From positions 1-22,289 of the forward strand of contig DBNU01000083.1 of NCBI GenBank assembly GCA_002299125.1: DNA of 22,289 bases, given 5' to 3'. The notes beneath the pieces are model-generated. The model ran no database searches. It was given only the letters and a program-made list of their open reading frames with translations, and was not told the DNA's origin. This stretch comes from Proteobacteria bacterium UBA664. GTDB taxonomy: Bacteria; Pseudomonadota; Gammaproteobacteria; UBA7966. This document shows positions 1 to 7,298 of this stretch, piece after piece. The position numbers and the translations under genes were made by a program. How positions within the stretch are numbered: the first letter of the stretch is position 1; each line of letters opens with the position of its first letter.

Positions 1-1022
1 AGGGGATCGTGCCGCGTGAGGAAATGATCCCGCGCGAAACGGTGCGGGTCGGCGAGCGCTACAAGGCCTACCTGAAGGATGTCCGGCCGGAGAAGCGGGG
101 GCCCCAGATCTTCCTCAGTCGTACCGCAGTGGAACTGCTGGTCGAGCTGTTCCGGCTCGAGGTGCCGGAGATCGGCGATGGTGTGATCGAGATCAAGGGT
201 GCTGCACGCGACCCCGGCCAGCGTGCCAAGATCGCGGTGCTGTCGCGCGACCAGCGGGTGGACCCGGTGGGTGCCTGCGTGGGTATGCGTGGCTCGCGCG
301 TGCAGGCCGTCTCCAATGAGCTGGCGGGTGAGCGGGTGGACATCGTCCTGTGGGACGACAACCCCGCCCAGTTCATCATCAACGCCATGTCGCCGGCGGA
401 GGTCGTCTCCATTCTGGTTGACGAGGATACGCACAGCGTGGACGTCGCCGTGGTCGAGGAGCAGCTCTCGCTGGCCATCGGCCGCGGTGGTCAGAATGTG
501 CGACTGGCCGCCCAGCTCACCGGCTGGAAGCTCAACGTGATGAGCGAGACCGCCGCGCAAGAGAAGGACGAGGCGGAGTCCGAGCGCCTGCGTGCACTCT
601 TCATGGAGGCGCTGGATGTCGATGAGGAAATCGCCAACATCCTCGTTCAGGAGGGTTTCTCCTCCGTGGAAGAAGTCGCCTATGTGCCCGAGCGAGAGAT
701 GTTGCAGATTCAGGAGTTCGACGATGCGCTGGTGGCCGAGCTGCGCGGTCGCGCGAAGGATGCACTGCTGACCAGCGCCATCGCCGAGGAAGAGGAGCGT
801 CTGGCCGGCGCTGAGCCGGCTGAGGATCTGCTCGCCATGGAAGGCATGGACGACGAACTCGCCTGGGAACTCGCCCGGCTTGGTGTCGTGACGATGGAGG
901 ATTTGGCGGAACAGGCGGTGGACGACCTCCTCGTCATCGAAGGCCTGAGCGCGGAGCGCGCTGGGGCCCTTATCATGAAGGCCCGCGAACCATGGTTCCA
1001 CGACCAGGAGTTGCGGAGCTGA
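1..1022 (+). CDS. nusA: Transcription termination/antitermination protein NusA (5'-truncated by window edge)
   Basis: NusA binds RNA polymerase and nascent RNA and modulates pausing, termination and antitermination in the cytoplasm. The reading frame is already open at base 3, so about 150 N-terminal residues (the RNAP-binding domain and part of S1) lie outside the window. Visible in order are the end of the S1 domain (PREEMIPRE), KH1 with GMRGSRVQAV, the WDDNPAQFIINAMSPA linker, KH2 with GRGGQNVRLA, and two C-terminal helix-hairpin-helix acidic repeats ending ALIMKAREPWF. The two repeats match the long E. coli type (495 aa). The GTG at base 9 is internal, not a start. The gene leads directly into infB 63 bp downstream, the standard nusA-infB operon order. 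Identity is clear; only the 5' end is missing. Confidence 0.97.
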   Translation, partial: GIVPREEMIPRETVRVGERYKAYLKDVRPEKRGPQIFLSRTAVELLVELFRLEVPEIGDGVIEIKGAARDPGQRAKIAVLSRDQRVDPVGACVGMRGSRVQAVSNELAGERVDIVLWDDNPAQFIINAMSPAEVVSILVDEDTHSVDVAVVEEQLSLAIGRGGQNVRLAAQLTGWKLNVMSETAAQEKDEAESERLRALFMEALDVDEEIANILVQEGFSSVEEVAYVPEREMLQIQEFDDALVAELRGRAKDALLTSAIAEEEERLAGAEPAEDLLAMEGMDDELAWELARLGVVTMEDLAEQAVDDLLVIEGLSAERAGALIMKAREPWFHDQELRS

Positions 1023-1085
1023 GCGCGGATGCGTATTGCGCAGTGAGCGGCCGGGGGAACTCGGTCAAGCAAGCAAGGGAGCAGC

Positions 1086-3644
1086 ATGGCTGAAGTCACG
1101 GTTCTACAGTTAGCCGAGCAGATCAAGGTCCCGCTCGAACGCCTTCTGGTCCAGCTCGAAGCGGCTGGGCTGGCACGTCGCAGTGGCACTGAAACGCTCA
1201 GCGACGAAGAAAAGGCCAGGTTGCTCGCGCACCTCAAACGGTTGCAGGGCGAGGATGCGGACACAGAGCCCACGCGCATCACGCTGCGCTCGCGACAAGT
1301 CAGCGAACTCAAACTGCCCCAGGTCGGTGGGCGCCGACCCCCGGGTGCGCGTGGTCCGGCGCCCACTACCCGTACCGTGAATGTCGAGGTCCGGCGCAAG
1401 CGCGTGCTGGTCTCGCGTGATTCGGTGGAGGAGGAGGAGCGCCAGAAGCAGGCAGCACTTGCCGCCGAGCGTGAGCGGCAGGAGGCCGAGCGCGCGGCCG
1501 AGGCGGAGCGGCTGCGACTGGAGGCTGAACGCAGGCAGCAGGAAGAGGAGCGTGAGGCGCGCGCCCGCGCTGAGGCCGAGGCCGCTGCTCGCGCGGTCAG
1601 CGAGGTGCCTCCGGCACCCGCTGTCACACCGGCTCCGGTCGTCGCGGTCGCTGCGGTAGCCAGCCCCTCTGCGGCCGAGCGTGAACGCGACGGCAAGACC
1701 GGTCGTCGTGGCGCCGCGCCTGCCGGAGCGCGGGAACGCGAAAGCAGTGGTGGTCGCCGCCAGGAACTGCACGTGGCAACGGATCGTTCCGGTCGCCGTG
1801 GCAAGCCGCGCAAGCCCGTGGCGACGGGTGCAGGGCGCCGTTCGAGCAGCGGCAGCGGCCGGCACGGCTTCGAAGTGCCAACGGCCCCCATCGTGCGCGA
1901 GGTGGCCATCCCGGAGACCATCATCGTCAGTGAACTGGCGCACCGCATGTCGGTGAAGCCGGCTCAGGTCATCATGGCCCTGATGAAGCTGGGCTCCCCG
2001 GCCACCATCAATCAGGCCATCGATCAGGCAACGGCTGCCATCGTCTGTGAAGAGATGGGGCATCGGCCGAAACTCGTGAACGTCAACGATCTCGAGGAGA
2101 CCTTGCTGGGCGAGCAGGGTGCGACGGTCGAACTCAAGGCGCGGCCACCGGTGGTCACCATCATGGGTCACGTGGACCACGGCAAGACCTCACTGCTCGA
2201 CTACATCCGCCGCAGCAGCGTGGCTGTTGGCGAGGCCGGTGGCATTACCCAGCACATCGGGGCCTACAGCGTCGATACCCCGAATGGGCGCATCGCCTTC
2301 CTTGATACCCCGGGCCACGCCGCCTTCACGGCCATGCGGGCGCGGGGTGCCAAGGTCACCGATATCGTCGTGCTGGTGGTTGCCGCGGACGACGGCGTGA
2401 TGCCGCAGACAGAAGAGGCCATACAGCACGCGCGGGCTGCGCAGGTTCCGCTCATCGTGGCCATGAACAAGATTGATCGAACAGGGATCGATCTCGATCG
2501 CGTGCGACAGGAACTCGTCTCACGCCAGGTGGTGCCCGAGGAGTGGGGCGGTGATACCCAGTTCGTGCCGGTGTCGGCGAAGACCGGCCAGGGCGTGCCA
2601 GAACTCCTCGACGCTATTCTGGTGCAGGCGGAGGTCCTCGAACTCAACGCCGCACCGAGTGGTCCGGCCAGCGGTACGGTGGTCGAGTCACGGGTAGATC
2701 GTGGTCGCGGGCCGGTGGCCACGGTGCTGGTGCAGAGCGGATTGCTGCGCAAGGGCGATATCCTGCTCACTGGTTGCGAGTACGGGCGCGTGCGCGCGAT
2801 GGTCGATCACACCGGTCAACCGCTGGATGAGGCCGGGCCGTCCACGCCCGTGGAGGTCCTCGGTCTGTCCAACGTGCCCAATGCCGGCGACGAAGCTGTG
2901 GTGGTGACCGATGAGCGCAAGGCGCGCGAGATCGCCCAGTTCCGCATCAGCCGGCAGCGCGACGAGCGGCTCCGGCGCCAACAGGCCTCGCGGCTCGAGA
3001 ACGTCTTCGCGAACATGGAAGACGGCCAGGCGCGGTCGCTCAACATCGTCATCAAGGCCGATGTGCAGGGCTCGGCCGAGGCGCTGTCTGATTCGCTGCG
3101 CAAGCTCTCCAACGATGAGGTGACCGTGAACGTGGTCTCGGCCACGGTGGGCGGCATCGCCGAATCGGACGTCAACCTGGCGATCGCAAGCGACGCCATC
3201 GTCGTCGGCTTCAACACCCGCGCGGATGCGTCTGCGCGTCGCCGTCTGGAACAGGAAGGCATCGACGTCCGCTACTACAGCATCATCTACGACGTCATCG
3301 ACGACGTGAAATCCGCCATCGAGGGCATGCTCTCGCCCGAGGTTCGCGAGGAGATCATCGGCATCGCCGAAGTCAGGGATGTCTTCAAGTCCTCTACGCT
3401 CGGTGCGATTGCCGGCTGCCTGGTCGTGAACGGTCATGTCCGACGCGGCCATCCGATCCGTGTCCTGCGCAACAACGTCGTCATCTACGAGGGTGAACTC
3501 GAGTCGCTGCGGCGTTTCCGTGACGACGTGAACGAGGTGCGTTCCGGCACTGAGTGCGGCATCGGCGTGAAGGACTACAACGACGTCAAGCCGGGCGATC
3601 AGATCGAGGTGTTCGAACGCAAGACCATCGCGCGGACGCTCTGA
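1086..3644 (+). CDS. infB: Translation initiation factor IF-2
   Basis: IF-2 is the GTPase that delivers fMet-tRNA to the 30S subunit and promotes 50S joining. The 852-residue protein begins MAEVTVLQLAEQI, a first IF2_N domain, followed by a charged Glu/Arg/Ala-rich linker (about residues 110-240, probably helical), a second IF2_N domain (about 275-325) and the G domain. G motifs are GHVDHGKT (361-368), DTPGH (407-411), NKID (461-464) and SAK (497-499). The C-terminal beta-barrel and fMet-tRNA-binding domains end in GDQIEVFERKTIARTL. The ATG has a purine-rich AAGGGAGC upstream. It sits between nusA and rbfA, with only 4 bp before the rbfA start. Length is close to E. coli IF-2 (890 aa). Long antisense frames over the linker are codon-bias shadows. 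Confidence 0.98.
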   Translation: MAEVTVLQLAEQIKVPLERLLVQLEAAGLARRSGTETLSDEEKARLLAHLKRLQGEDADTEPTRITLRSRQVSELKLPQVGGRRPPGARGPAPTTRTVNVEVRRKRVLVSRDSVEEEERQKQAALAAERERQEAERAAEAERLRLEAERRQQEEEREARARAEAEAAARAVSEVPPAPAVTPAPVVAVAAVASPSAAERERDGKTGRRGAAPAGARERESSGGRRQELHVATDRSGRRGKPRKPVATGAGRRSSSGSGRHGFEVPTAPIVREVAIPETIIVSELAHRMSVKPAQVIMALMKLGSPATINQAIDQATAAIVCEEMGHRPKLVNVNDLEETLLGEQGATVELKARPPVVTIMGHVDHGKTSLLDYIRRSSVAVGEAGGITQHIGAYSVDTPNGRIAFLDTPGHAAFTAMRARGAKVTDIVVLVVAADDGVMPQTEEAIQHARAAQVPLIVAMNKIDRTGIDLDRVRQELVSRQVVPEEWGGDTQFVPVSAKTGQGVPELLDAILVQAEVLELNAAPSGPASGTVVESRVDRGRGPVATVLVQSGLLRKGDILLTGCEYGRVRAMVDHTGQPLDEAGPSTPVEVLGLSNVPNAGDEAVVVTDERKAREIAQFRISRQRDERLRRQQASRLENVFANMEDGQARSLNIVIKADVQGSAEALSDSLRKLSNDEVTVNVVSATVGGIAESDVNLAIASDAIVVGFNTRADASARRRLEQEGIDVRYYSIIYDVIDDVKSAIEGMLSPEVREEIIGIAEVRDVFKSSTLGAIAGCLVVNGHVRRGHPIRVLRNNVVIYEGELESLRRFRDDVNEVRSGTECGIGVKDYNDVKPGDQIEVFERKTIARTL

Positions 3645-3648
3645 GGCC

Positions 3649-4080
3649 GTGACCTCGCCTGAAGGATCGCGCCCTCTGCGTGTGGCTGGCCTGGTCCGGC
3701 GTGAATTGGCGCAGGCGCTGCAGGTCTTCGCCCGCGAGCACGACGCCGGCCTCATCAGCCTCACGCAGGTGGACGTCGCCCCGGACCTGCGCAATGCGCG
3801 TATCGGCGTCTCGGCCATCGGTGGGCGCCTGTCGCCGGCGGAACTGCTCGAACGGCTGGAGGAGAGCGCCGGCGAGTTGCGCCGGCATCTGGCCCGCACG
3901 CTGGCGCTGCGCACCGTACCGCGCCTGCGTTTCGAGCTCGACGACAGCCTGGTCGAGGCCGTGCGCCTGTCCGTGCTCATTCGCGAGGGCTTGCCGGCCG
4001 GGGCGCGCTCCACCGATGCGCCGGGCACTCCCGGATCCAACGCTGATGACGGGGGTGGCAAGTCCACCGACCCTGAGTGA
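3649..4080 (+). CDS. rbfA: 30S ribosome-binding factor RbfA
   Basis: RbfA binds the pre-30S subunit and is needed for 16S rRNA 5'-end maturation and cold adaptation. The 143-residue product begins MTSPEGSRPLRVAGLVRRELAQAL; the motif RVAxxVRRELAxxL and the following segments (ISLTQVDVAPDLRNARIGVS, then LRTVPRLRFELDDSL) are typical of the single KH-like RbfA domain. The last 25 or so residues are Gly/Asp/Ser/Pro-rich and probably disordered. The start is GTG four bases after the infB stop. Its TGA overlaps the GTG of truB (GTGA), so the two are probably translationally coupled. Family length is about 120-140 residues. The overlapping frame beginning at 3680 is a shadow. Confidence 0.95.
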   Translation: MTSPEGSRPLRVAGLVRRELAQALQVFAREHDAGLISLTQVDVAPDLRNARIGVSAIGGRLSPAELLERLEESAGELRRHLARTLALRTVPRLRFELDDSLVEAVRLSVLIREGLPAGARSTDAPGTPGSNADDGGGKSTDPE

Positions 4081-5021
4081 GTAACCGCCGATCTGCCGGG
4101 GCCGGGGCGGACATCGACGGCCTGCTGCTCGTCGACAAGCCGATCGATCTTTCCTCGAATCAGGTACTGCAGCAGGTGCGTCAGGCTGTGGGTGCGCGCC
4201 GGGCCGGCCACACCGGCACCCTCGATCTCAAGGCGAGCGGTCTGCTCGCCATCTGCCTCGGTCGGGCCACCCGACTCTCGGGCTGGCTGCTGGATGCCCG
4301 CAAGCGCTATGTCGCCGAGGTGGCACTCGGGGTGTCGACGACCACCGGTGACGCAGAAGGCGAGGTGGTCGAGCGGGTCGCGGTGGGTACGCTGCAAAGA
4401 TCGCATATCGAGGCCGCCTGCCAGGGCTTTCTCGGTGAATCCACTCAGGTGCCGCCGATGTATTCGGCGCTCAAGCGCGCCGGGCGCCCGCTCTATTCGC
4501 TGGCGCGCGCGGGCCAGGAGGTCGAGCGCGAGGCCCGCACCATCTGCATCCACGAGTTGCAGCTACTCGAGGTGGCGCGCGCAGGGTTCACCTTCGAGGT
4601 CTCTTGTTCGAAGGGCACTTACGTCCGGACGCTGGCGGAGGACATCGGTCGGGCGCTCGGTCTGCCGGCCCATCTGGCCGCCCTGCGTCGCACGGCCATC
4701 GGCTCGCATCGTCTGGAGGATGCCGTCAGCCTGCCGGATCTCCTGGCTCTGCGGGAGCGCGGGGAGACGAGCCGCTTCATCCGGTCGTCCGACTCGGTGC
4801 TGGCCGATCTGCCCGCCTTGCAGCTCGACGCCACGGACGTCCAGCGGGTGGTCCATGGCCAGCCGGCCCGCGCCGCCGGCGGCAGCGGGACCAGGTGGCT
4901 CCGTCTGTATGCGGACGGTGGCGACTTCCTCGGCGTCGGTGAGCGCCGCGCGGACGGCCTCATCTGGCCGCGCCGCCTCCTCGGCGGTGGCACGGGCGAC
5001 GACGCGCCCGGGCGGTCGTGA
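4077..5021 (+). CDS. truB: tRNA pseudouridine(55) synthase TruB
   Basis: TruB converts U55 in the T loop of tRNAs to pseudouridine and also acts as a tRNA chaperone. The 314-residue protein shows LLLVDKPIDLSSNQVLQQV, then RAGHTGTLD with catalytic Asp50, Tyr78 in KRYVAEVALG, PPMYSALKRAGRPLYSLAR, and KGTYVRTLAEDIG, followed by a C-terminal extension resembling the PUA-like region of gammaproteobacterial TruB. An oddity is that the residues after the catalytic Asp read LKASG where most homologues, including E. coli, have PLATG; the catalytic residue is intact. The GTG start overlaps the rbfA stop as GTGA. In gammaproteobacteria rpsO usually follows directly; here about 1.7 kb of other DNA intervenes. 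Confidence 0.96.
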   Translation: MSNRRSAGAGADIDGLLLVDKPIDLSSNQVLQQVRQAVGARRAGHTGTLDLKASGLLAICLGRATRLSGWLLDARKRYVAEVALGVSTTTGDAEGEVVERVAVGTLQRSHIEAACQGFLGESTQVPPMYSALKRAGRPLYSLARAGQEVEREARTICIHELQLLEVARAGFTFEVSCSKGTYVRTLAEDIGRALGLPAHLAALRRTAIGSHRLEDAVSLPDLLALRERGETSRFIRSSDSVLADLPALQLDATDVQRVVHGQPARAAGGSGTRWLRLYADGGDFLGVGERRADGLIWPRRLLGGGTGDDAPGRS

Positions 5022-5462
5022 GGGTCGCAGCCTGCGCAGGGATCACGGCCCGCGACGACCAAGTGCGAGAGCAAGGCCGTGACCGCTGCAGCGCTACACT
5101 CTGCTCCACCATCACCACCTGCCGCAGAGCACCCTGAATCATCTGCCCCCCATCCAGGCGATGCAACGGCGGCAGGGATCACACCCACGCCTGTTCCATA
5201 GGCGCGTAACGAATCATCCGGGACCAGACACACAACGTCATGCAGAAGCGTTTGCCAGATACGACGCTCACTTTGCCAGTCGCAAACCATGCCGAATTGA
5301 GGATCGGGGCACTTCTGTCCATTATTCGTCAGCTCGGTGTATCTCGCGCTGAGTTGGCGTCATGATCGCGCGCCCGACAAGGCGCTCCATCAGGCGGCAA
5401 TTTCCGCTGCGCTCCATTGCCCCCAGTGAACTTTATCGTCAGGCGAAGGATGAGACTGACGA
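5022..5462. other. Intergenic stretch at the left edge of the insert between truB and the aquaporin gene
   Basis: This 441-bp stretch contains no gene I recognise. It is visibly less GC-rich toward its right end than truB. An 11-bp direct repeat (GCAGGGATCAC) occurs at 5036-5046 and 5172-5182, which may be chance. A TACACT hexamer at about 5092 could be a -10 element but has no convincing -35 partner. A 41-codon open frame (ATG 5240, TGA 5363-5365) encodes MQKRLPDTTL and ends LGVSRAELAS. The aquaporin ORF is preceded by AAGGA about 12 bp before its ATG. No strong terminator for the nusA-truB operon was seen. Confidence 0.5.
5240..5365 (+). CDS. Small open reading frame of unknown status, possibly a gene remnant
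   Basis: The frame encodes 41 residues, beginning MQKRLPDTTL and ending IIRQLGVSRAELAS. I recognise no family. The second half looks like a short amphipathic helix-turn-helix fragment (LLSIIRQLGVSRAELA), which is why it is listed, but that is only an impression. It lies in the insert upstream of an aquaporin and a broken arsenate-reductase-like gene. In some bacteria an ArsR regulator occupies this position, yet no ArsR motif is visible here. There is no clear ribosome binding site. It may be noise or the debris of a regulator. Confidence 0.15.
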   Translation: MQKRLPDTTLTLPVANHAELRIGALLSIIRQLGVSRAELAS

Positions 5463-6206
5463 ATGAATAGCCGACTCCGCGAGAAACTGGCCGCCGAGAT
5501 AATCGGGACGTTCTGTCTGGTGCTGGCCGGCACCTGCGCCATCGTCGTAAATGGCGACGGCGCGGTTTCGCACGTCGGTGTCGCACTGACCTTTGGATTG
5601 GTCGTATTCGCGATGATTGCCGCGCTCGGCGATGTGTCCGGTGCCCATCTCAATCCAGCCGTAACCATCGGTTTCTATATCGCTCGGCGGTTTTCCGGCC
5701 GGGAGGTTGTGCCGTACATCCTTGGTCAGTGCCTCGGTGCCGTCCTGGCCAGCCTTTGCGTCTGGTTCCTGTTCCCGGACGATACCGGCCTCGGTGCAAC
5801 GTTACCCACTGGCCCGATGTACCAGTCGTGGGTGCTCGAGGTGTTTCTGACGGCCCTTCTCATGTTGGTCATTCTCGGCGTGTCCACTGGCGCCAGCGAG
5901 CAAGGGATCACCGTAGGTCTGGCCATTGGTGGAACTGTCACCATGTGTGCCTTGTTCGCTGGACCGGTATCGGGCGCGTCCATGAACCCGGCTCGATCAC
6001 TCGGCCCTGCCTTGGTGTCAGGGCAATTGGAGGCGATCTGGCTGTACGTTACGGCGCCTGTCATCGGTGCGGCCCTGGCCGTAGGCGCGTGCAGATGCGT
6101 CCGCAACGATTCCTGTTGCCGTCCAATTGTTCTTGGGGGATCGAATGAGTGCCGTCAAGCGTGTGTTGTTCGTGTACGCCGAGAACGCAAACCGAAGTCA
6201 GATTGA
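5463..6206 (+). CDS. MIP/aquaporin family channel, wide-filter type, probably metalloid or small-solute channel
   Basis: This inner-membrane channel of the major intrinsic protein family has 247 residues and six hydrophobic helices (about 9-30, 37-57, 82-105, 121-141, 149-167, 192-212). Both pore loops are intact: SGAHLNPAVT (NPA at 64-66) and SGASMNPARS (NPA at 175-177, filter Arg178). Aligned by eye to E. coli AqpZ, the filter positions are Phe44, Ala163 and Ala172, so the water-selective His is replaced by a small residue; this suggests a wider pore for solutes such as glycerol or arsenite (inference). The start ATG has AAGGA about 12 bp upstream. The tail after about residue 214 is Cys/Arg-rich, and its last 20 residues overlap the arsC-like frame, suggesting that an earlier stop was lost. 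Codon use is less GC-rich than that of neighbours, consistent with acquisition. Confidence 0.85.
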   Translation: MNSRLREKLAAEIIGTFCLVLAGTCAIVVNGDGAVSHVGVALTFGLVVFAMIAALGDVSGAHLNPAVTIGFYIARRFSGREVVPYILGQCLGAVLASLCVWFLFPDDTGLGATLPTGPMYQSWVLEVFLTALLMLVILGVSTGASEQGITVGLAIGGTVTMCALFAGPVSGASMNPARSLGPALVSGQLEAIWLYVTAPVIGAALAVGACRCVRNDSCCRPIVLGGSNECRQACVVRVRRERKPKSD

Positions 6207-6285
6207 TGGATCCACGGTTGCGCTCTACGTTGCACGCCGTGGGTGTCAGCGGTCGCCTTCGCCTGATTGGCCGGTCAAGACGTGA
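6145..6285 (+). pseudogene. Remnant of low-molecular-weight-phosphatase-like arsenate reductase (ArsC type)
   Basis: The ATG at 6145, preceded by GGGGGA, opens a 46-codon frame beginning MSAVKRVLFVYAENANRSQ. This matches the N-terminal phosphate-binding loop of the ArsC / low-Mr phosphatase family (typically VLFVCxENxNRSQMAEAFAR) found beside aquaporins in arsenic clusters. The catalytic Cys is Tyr here (TAC, residue 11). After NRSQ the similarity is lost and the frame stops at 6283-6285, far short of the roughly 130-150 residues of the family. Another frame at about 6282-6330 reads VIEASMKARFDAGEA, which may be a shifted remnant of the downstream IEAM segment, but this is weak. The gene overlaps the aquaporin 3' end by 62 bp. 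I infer that it is non-functional. Confidence 0.7.
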
Positions 6286-6358
6286 TCGAGGCATCAATGA
6301 AGGCCCGTTTCGATGCTGGTGAAGCTATCACACGCACTATTCGTTCAAGCAGATAGAT

Positions 6359-6375
6359 CAATCGCTTCGCGATTG
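6359..6375 (+). terminator. Short perfect stem-loop, possible weak terminator of the aquaporin unit
   Basis: CAATCGC pairs perfectly with GCGATTG around a TTC loop (7-bp stem). It is followed by CTTCT, not a clear T tract, so termination activity is uncertain. Its position just past the arsC remnant suits the end of the inserted transcription unit. Confidence 0.3.
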
Positions 6376-6649
6376 CTTCTGCCGCTCAGATCAGGCATCG
6401 GGAGGCCGCTGAGAAATGATGGCTGACTCCTCCATCGAGGCATCGTCGCGAGCGGCCTCAAGAGCAAGGCGGGCGACGCACAGCGACTGACATGCCATAC
6501 AGATGGGCGAGGAGCGGGCACTGCCCGACGAGGGCTTCGGGGGGGCGCAGCAGATTGGTTCGCCCTCTCGAGGGTCCCCCTCCCAGGCCCCTATGCCCCC
6601 GGAAGAGGCTCCCGGCTCAAGCCCACACCGCGCCGGACAAGACTCGGCC

Positions 6650-6678
6650 TTGTAGGCGCCGAGGGCGGCGGCTATCAT
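6650..6678 (+). promoter_or_regulatory. Candidate sigma70-type promoter for rpsO
   Basis: TTGTAG (6650-6655) and TATCAT (6673-6678) are separated by exactly 17 bp, each with four of six consensus bases, 60 bp before the rpsO ATG. This is the best promoter-like pair seen in the window. It would let rpsO-pnp be transcribed independently of the nusA operon despite the insert upstream. Confidence 0.6.
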
Positions 6679-6737
6679 CGCGCGCTTCCACAAGGTCCGA
6701 CACAACGAAGACGGCAGTCGCAGGAGTCAAGCATCCC

Positions 6738-7007
6738 ATGGCGCTCACCACCGAGCAGAAGCAGGGCATCATCCACGAATACCAGCGTGCCGGGGCCGAT
6801 ACCGGTTCCCCCGAGGTGCAGGTCGCGCTGCTGTCCGCCCGCATCGACGACCTCTCCGATCACTTCAAGTCCCACGCGCAGGACAATCATTCCCGCCGCG
6901 GCTTGCTCCGACTCGTCAACCAGCGTCGGCGCCTGCTGGACTACCTCAAGGGGCACGACACCGAGCGCTACCGCGCGCTCATCGGTCGTCTGGGCCTGCG
7001 CAAGTAA
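6738..7007 (+). CDS. rpsO: 30S ribosomal protein S15
   Basis: S15 is a primary 16S rRNA-binding protein that nucleates the central domain of the small subunit. The product is exactly 89 residues, the usual length, beginning MALTTEQKQGIIHEYQ and carrying the typical DTGSPEVQVALLSARI, HSRRGLLRLVNQRRRLLDYLK and the C-terminal IGRLGLRK. The ATG at 6738 is chosen over the longer open frame because upstream residues have no homology and the S15 N-terminus starts here; AGGAG lies about 10 bp upstream. It is followed by pnp, the conserved order. In E. coli, S15 represses its own translation through its leader; whether the leader here does so cannot be judged by eye. Confidence 0.98.
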   Translation: MALTTEQKQGIIHEYQRAGADTGSPEVQVALLSARIDDLSDHFKSHAQDNHSRRGLLRLVNQRRRLLDYLKGHDTERYRALIGRLGLRK

Positions 7008-7243
7008 GCCCCGCATTCCCGCCCGAGCGATCACCGTGCCGGGCCTTCCCGAAGCCAGGGACCAACGGTCCGAGGCGCCCGGAGTGAACGCCGTTGCAGG
7101 CCCGGGCGGGGTGTTTCGATCCGCTGGTGGCTGCCTCCGGACGATACATCCCGGAGCCCGCAAGCCCGGCAATCCTTGTCGGGCGGCAACACACACAGCC
7201 CAGCCCTATCGCCTGTCAGCGACGCTGTCCATGACCCCACGCC

Positions 7244-7267
7244 ACGCCCGGTCCAGCGACCGGGCGT
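7244..7267 (+). terminator. Stem-loop in the rpsO-pnp intergenic region (terminator or attenuator)
   Basis: ACGCCCGGT pairs with ACCGGGCGT around a six-base CCAGCG loop, a 9-bp perfect stem, followed by CCTCATTTT. The stem and short T-containing tail suit an intrinsic terminator or a partial attenuator between rpsO and pnp. E. coli has a terminator in the same place and an RNase III-processed pnp leader; the equivalence is inferred. Confidence 0.5.
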
Positions 7268-7298
7268 CCTCATTTTCACGAGCCGCAGGAAATCACCC

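Larger units (their letters stand above)
6286..6737. other. Non-coding or decayed stretch between the arsC remnant and rpsO
   Basis: About 450 bp without a convincing gene. The left part (to about 6360) is lower in GC and may hold decayed arsC sequence. A short perfect hairpin lies at 6359-6375. The middle contains a G7 run near 6537-6545. A minus-strand frame (6705 to 6391) encodes 104 residues with a CMACQSLC cluster near its C-terminus; it shows some third-position GC preference but matches no family I know and has no supporting signal. The right end carries the rpsO promoter and leader. Confidence 0.5.

Noticed and set aside
710..1948. 412-codon open frame on the minus strand across nusA and infB
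   Set aside because: Low-complexity Ser/Arg/Ala translation lying antisense to clear nusA and infB; it comes from the GC-rich codon bias.
2688..4553. 621-codon open frame on the minus strand across infB, rbfA and truB
   Set aside because: Antisense to three well-identified genes and without any recognisable domain; the His/Asp/Arg-rich translation is typical of an antisense frame.
6391..6705. 104-codon minus-strand frame upstream of rpsO with a CMACQSLC cluster
   Set aside because: No family match or ribosome binding site; it would begin inside the rpsO promoter region. The third-position bias is suggestive only, so it is not called as a gene.
7176..7298. N-terminal extension of PNPase from a start at 7176
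   Set aside because: It is non-homologous and crosses a terminator-like hairpin; MSIARQEF at 7299 is the expected N-terminus.
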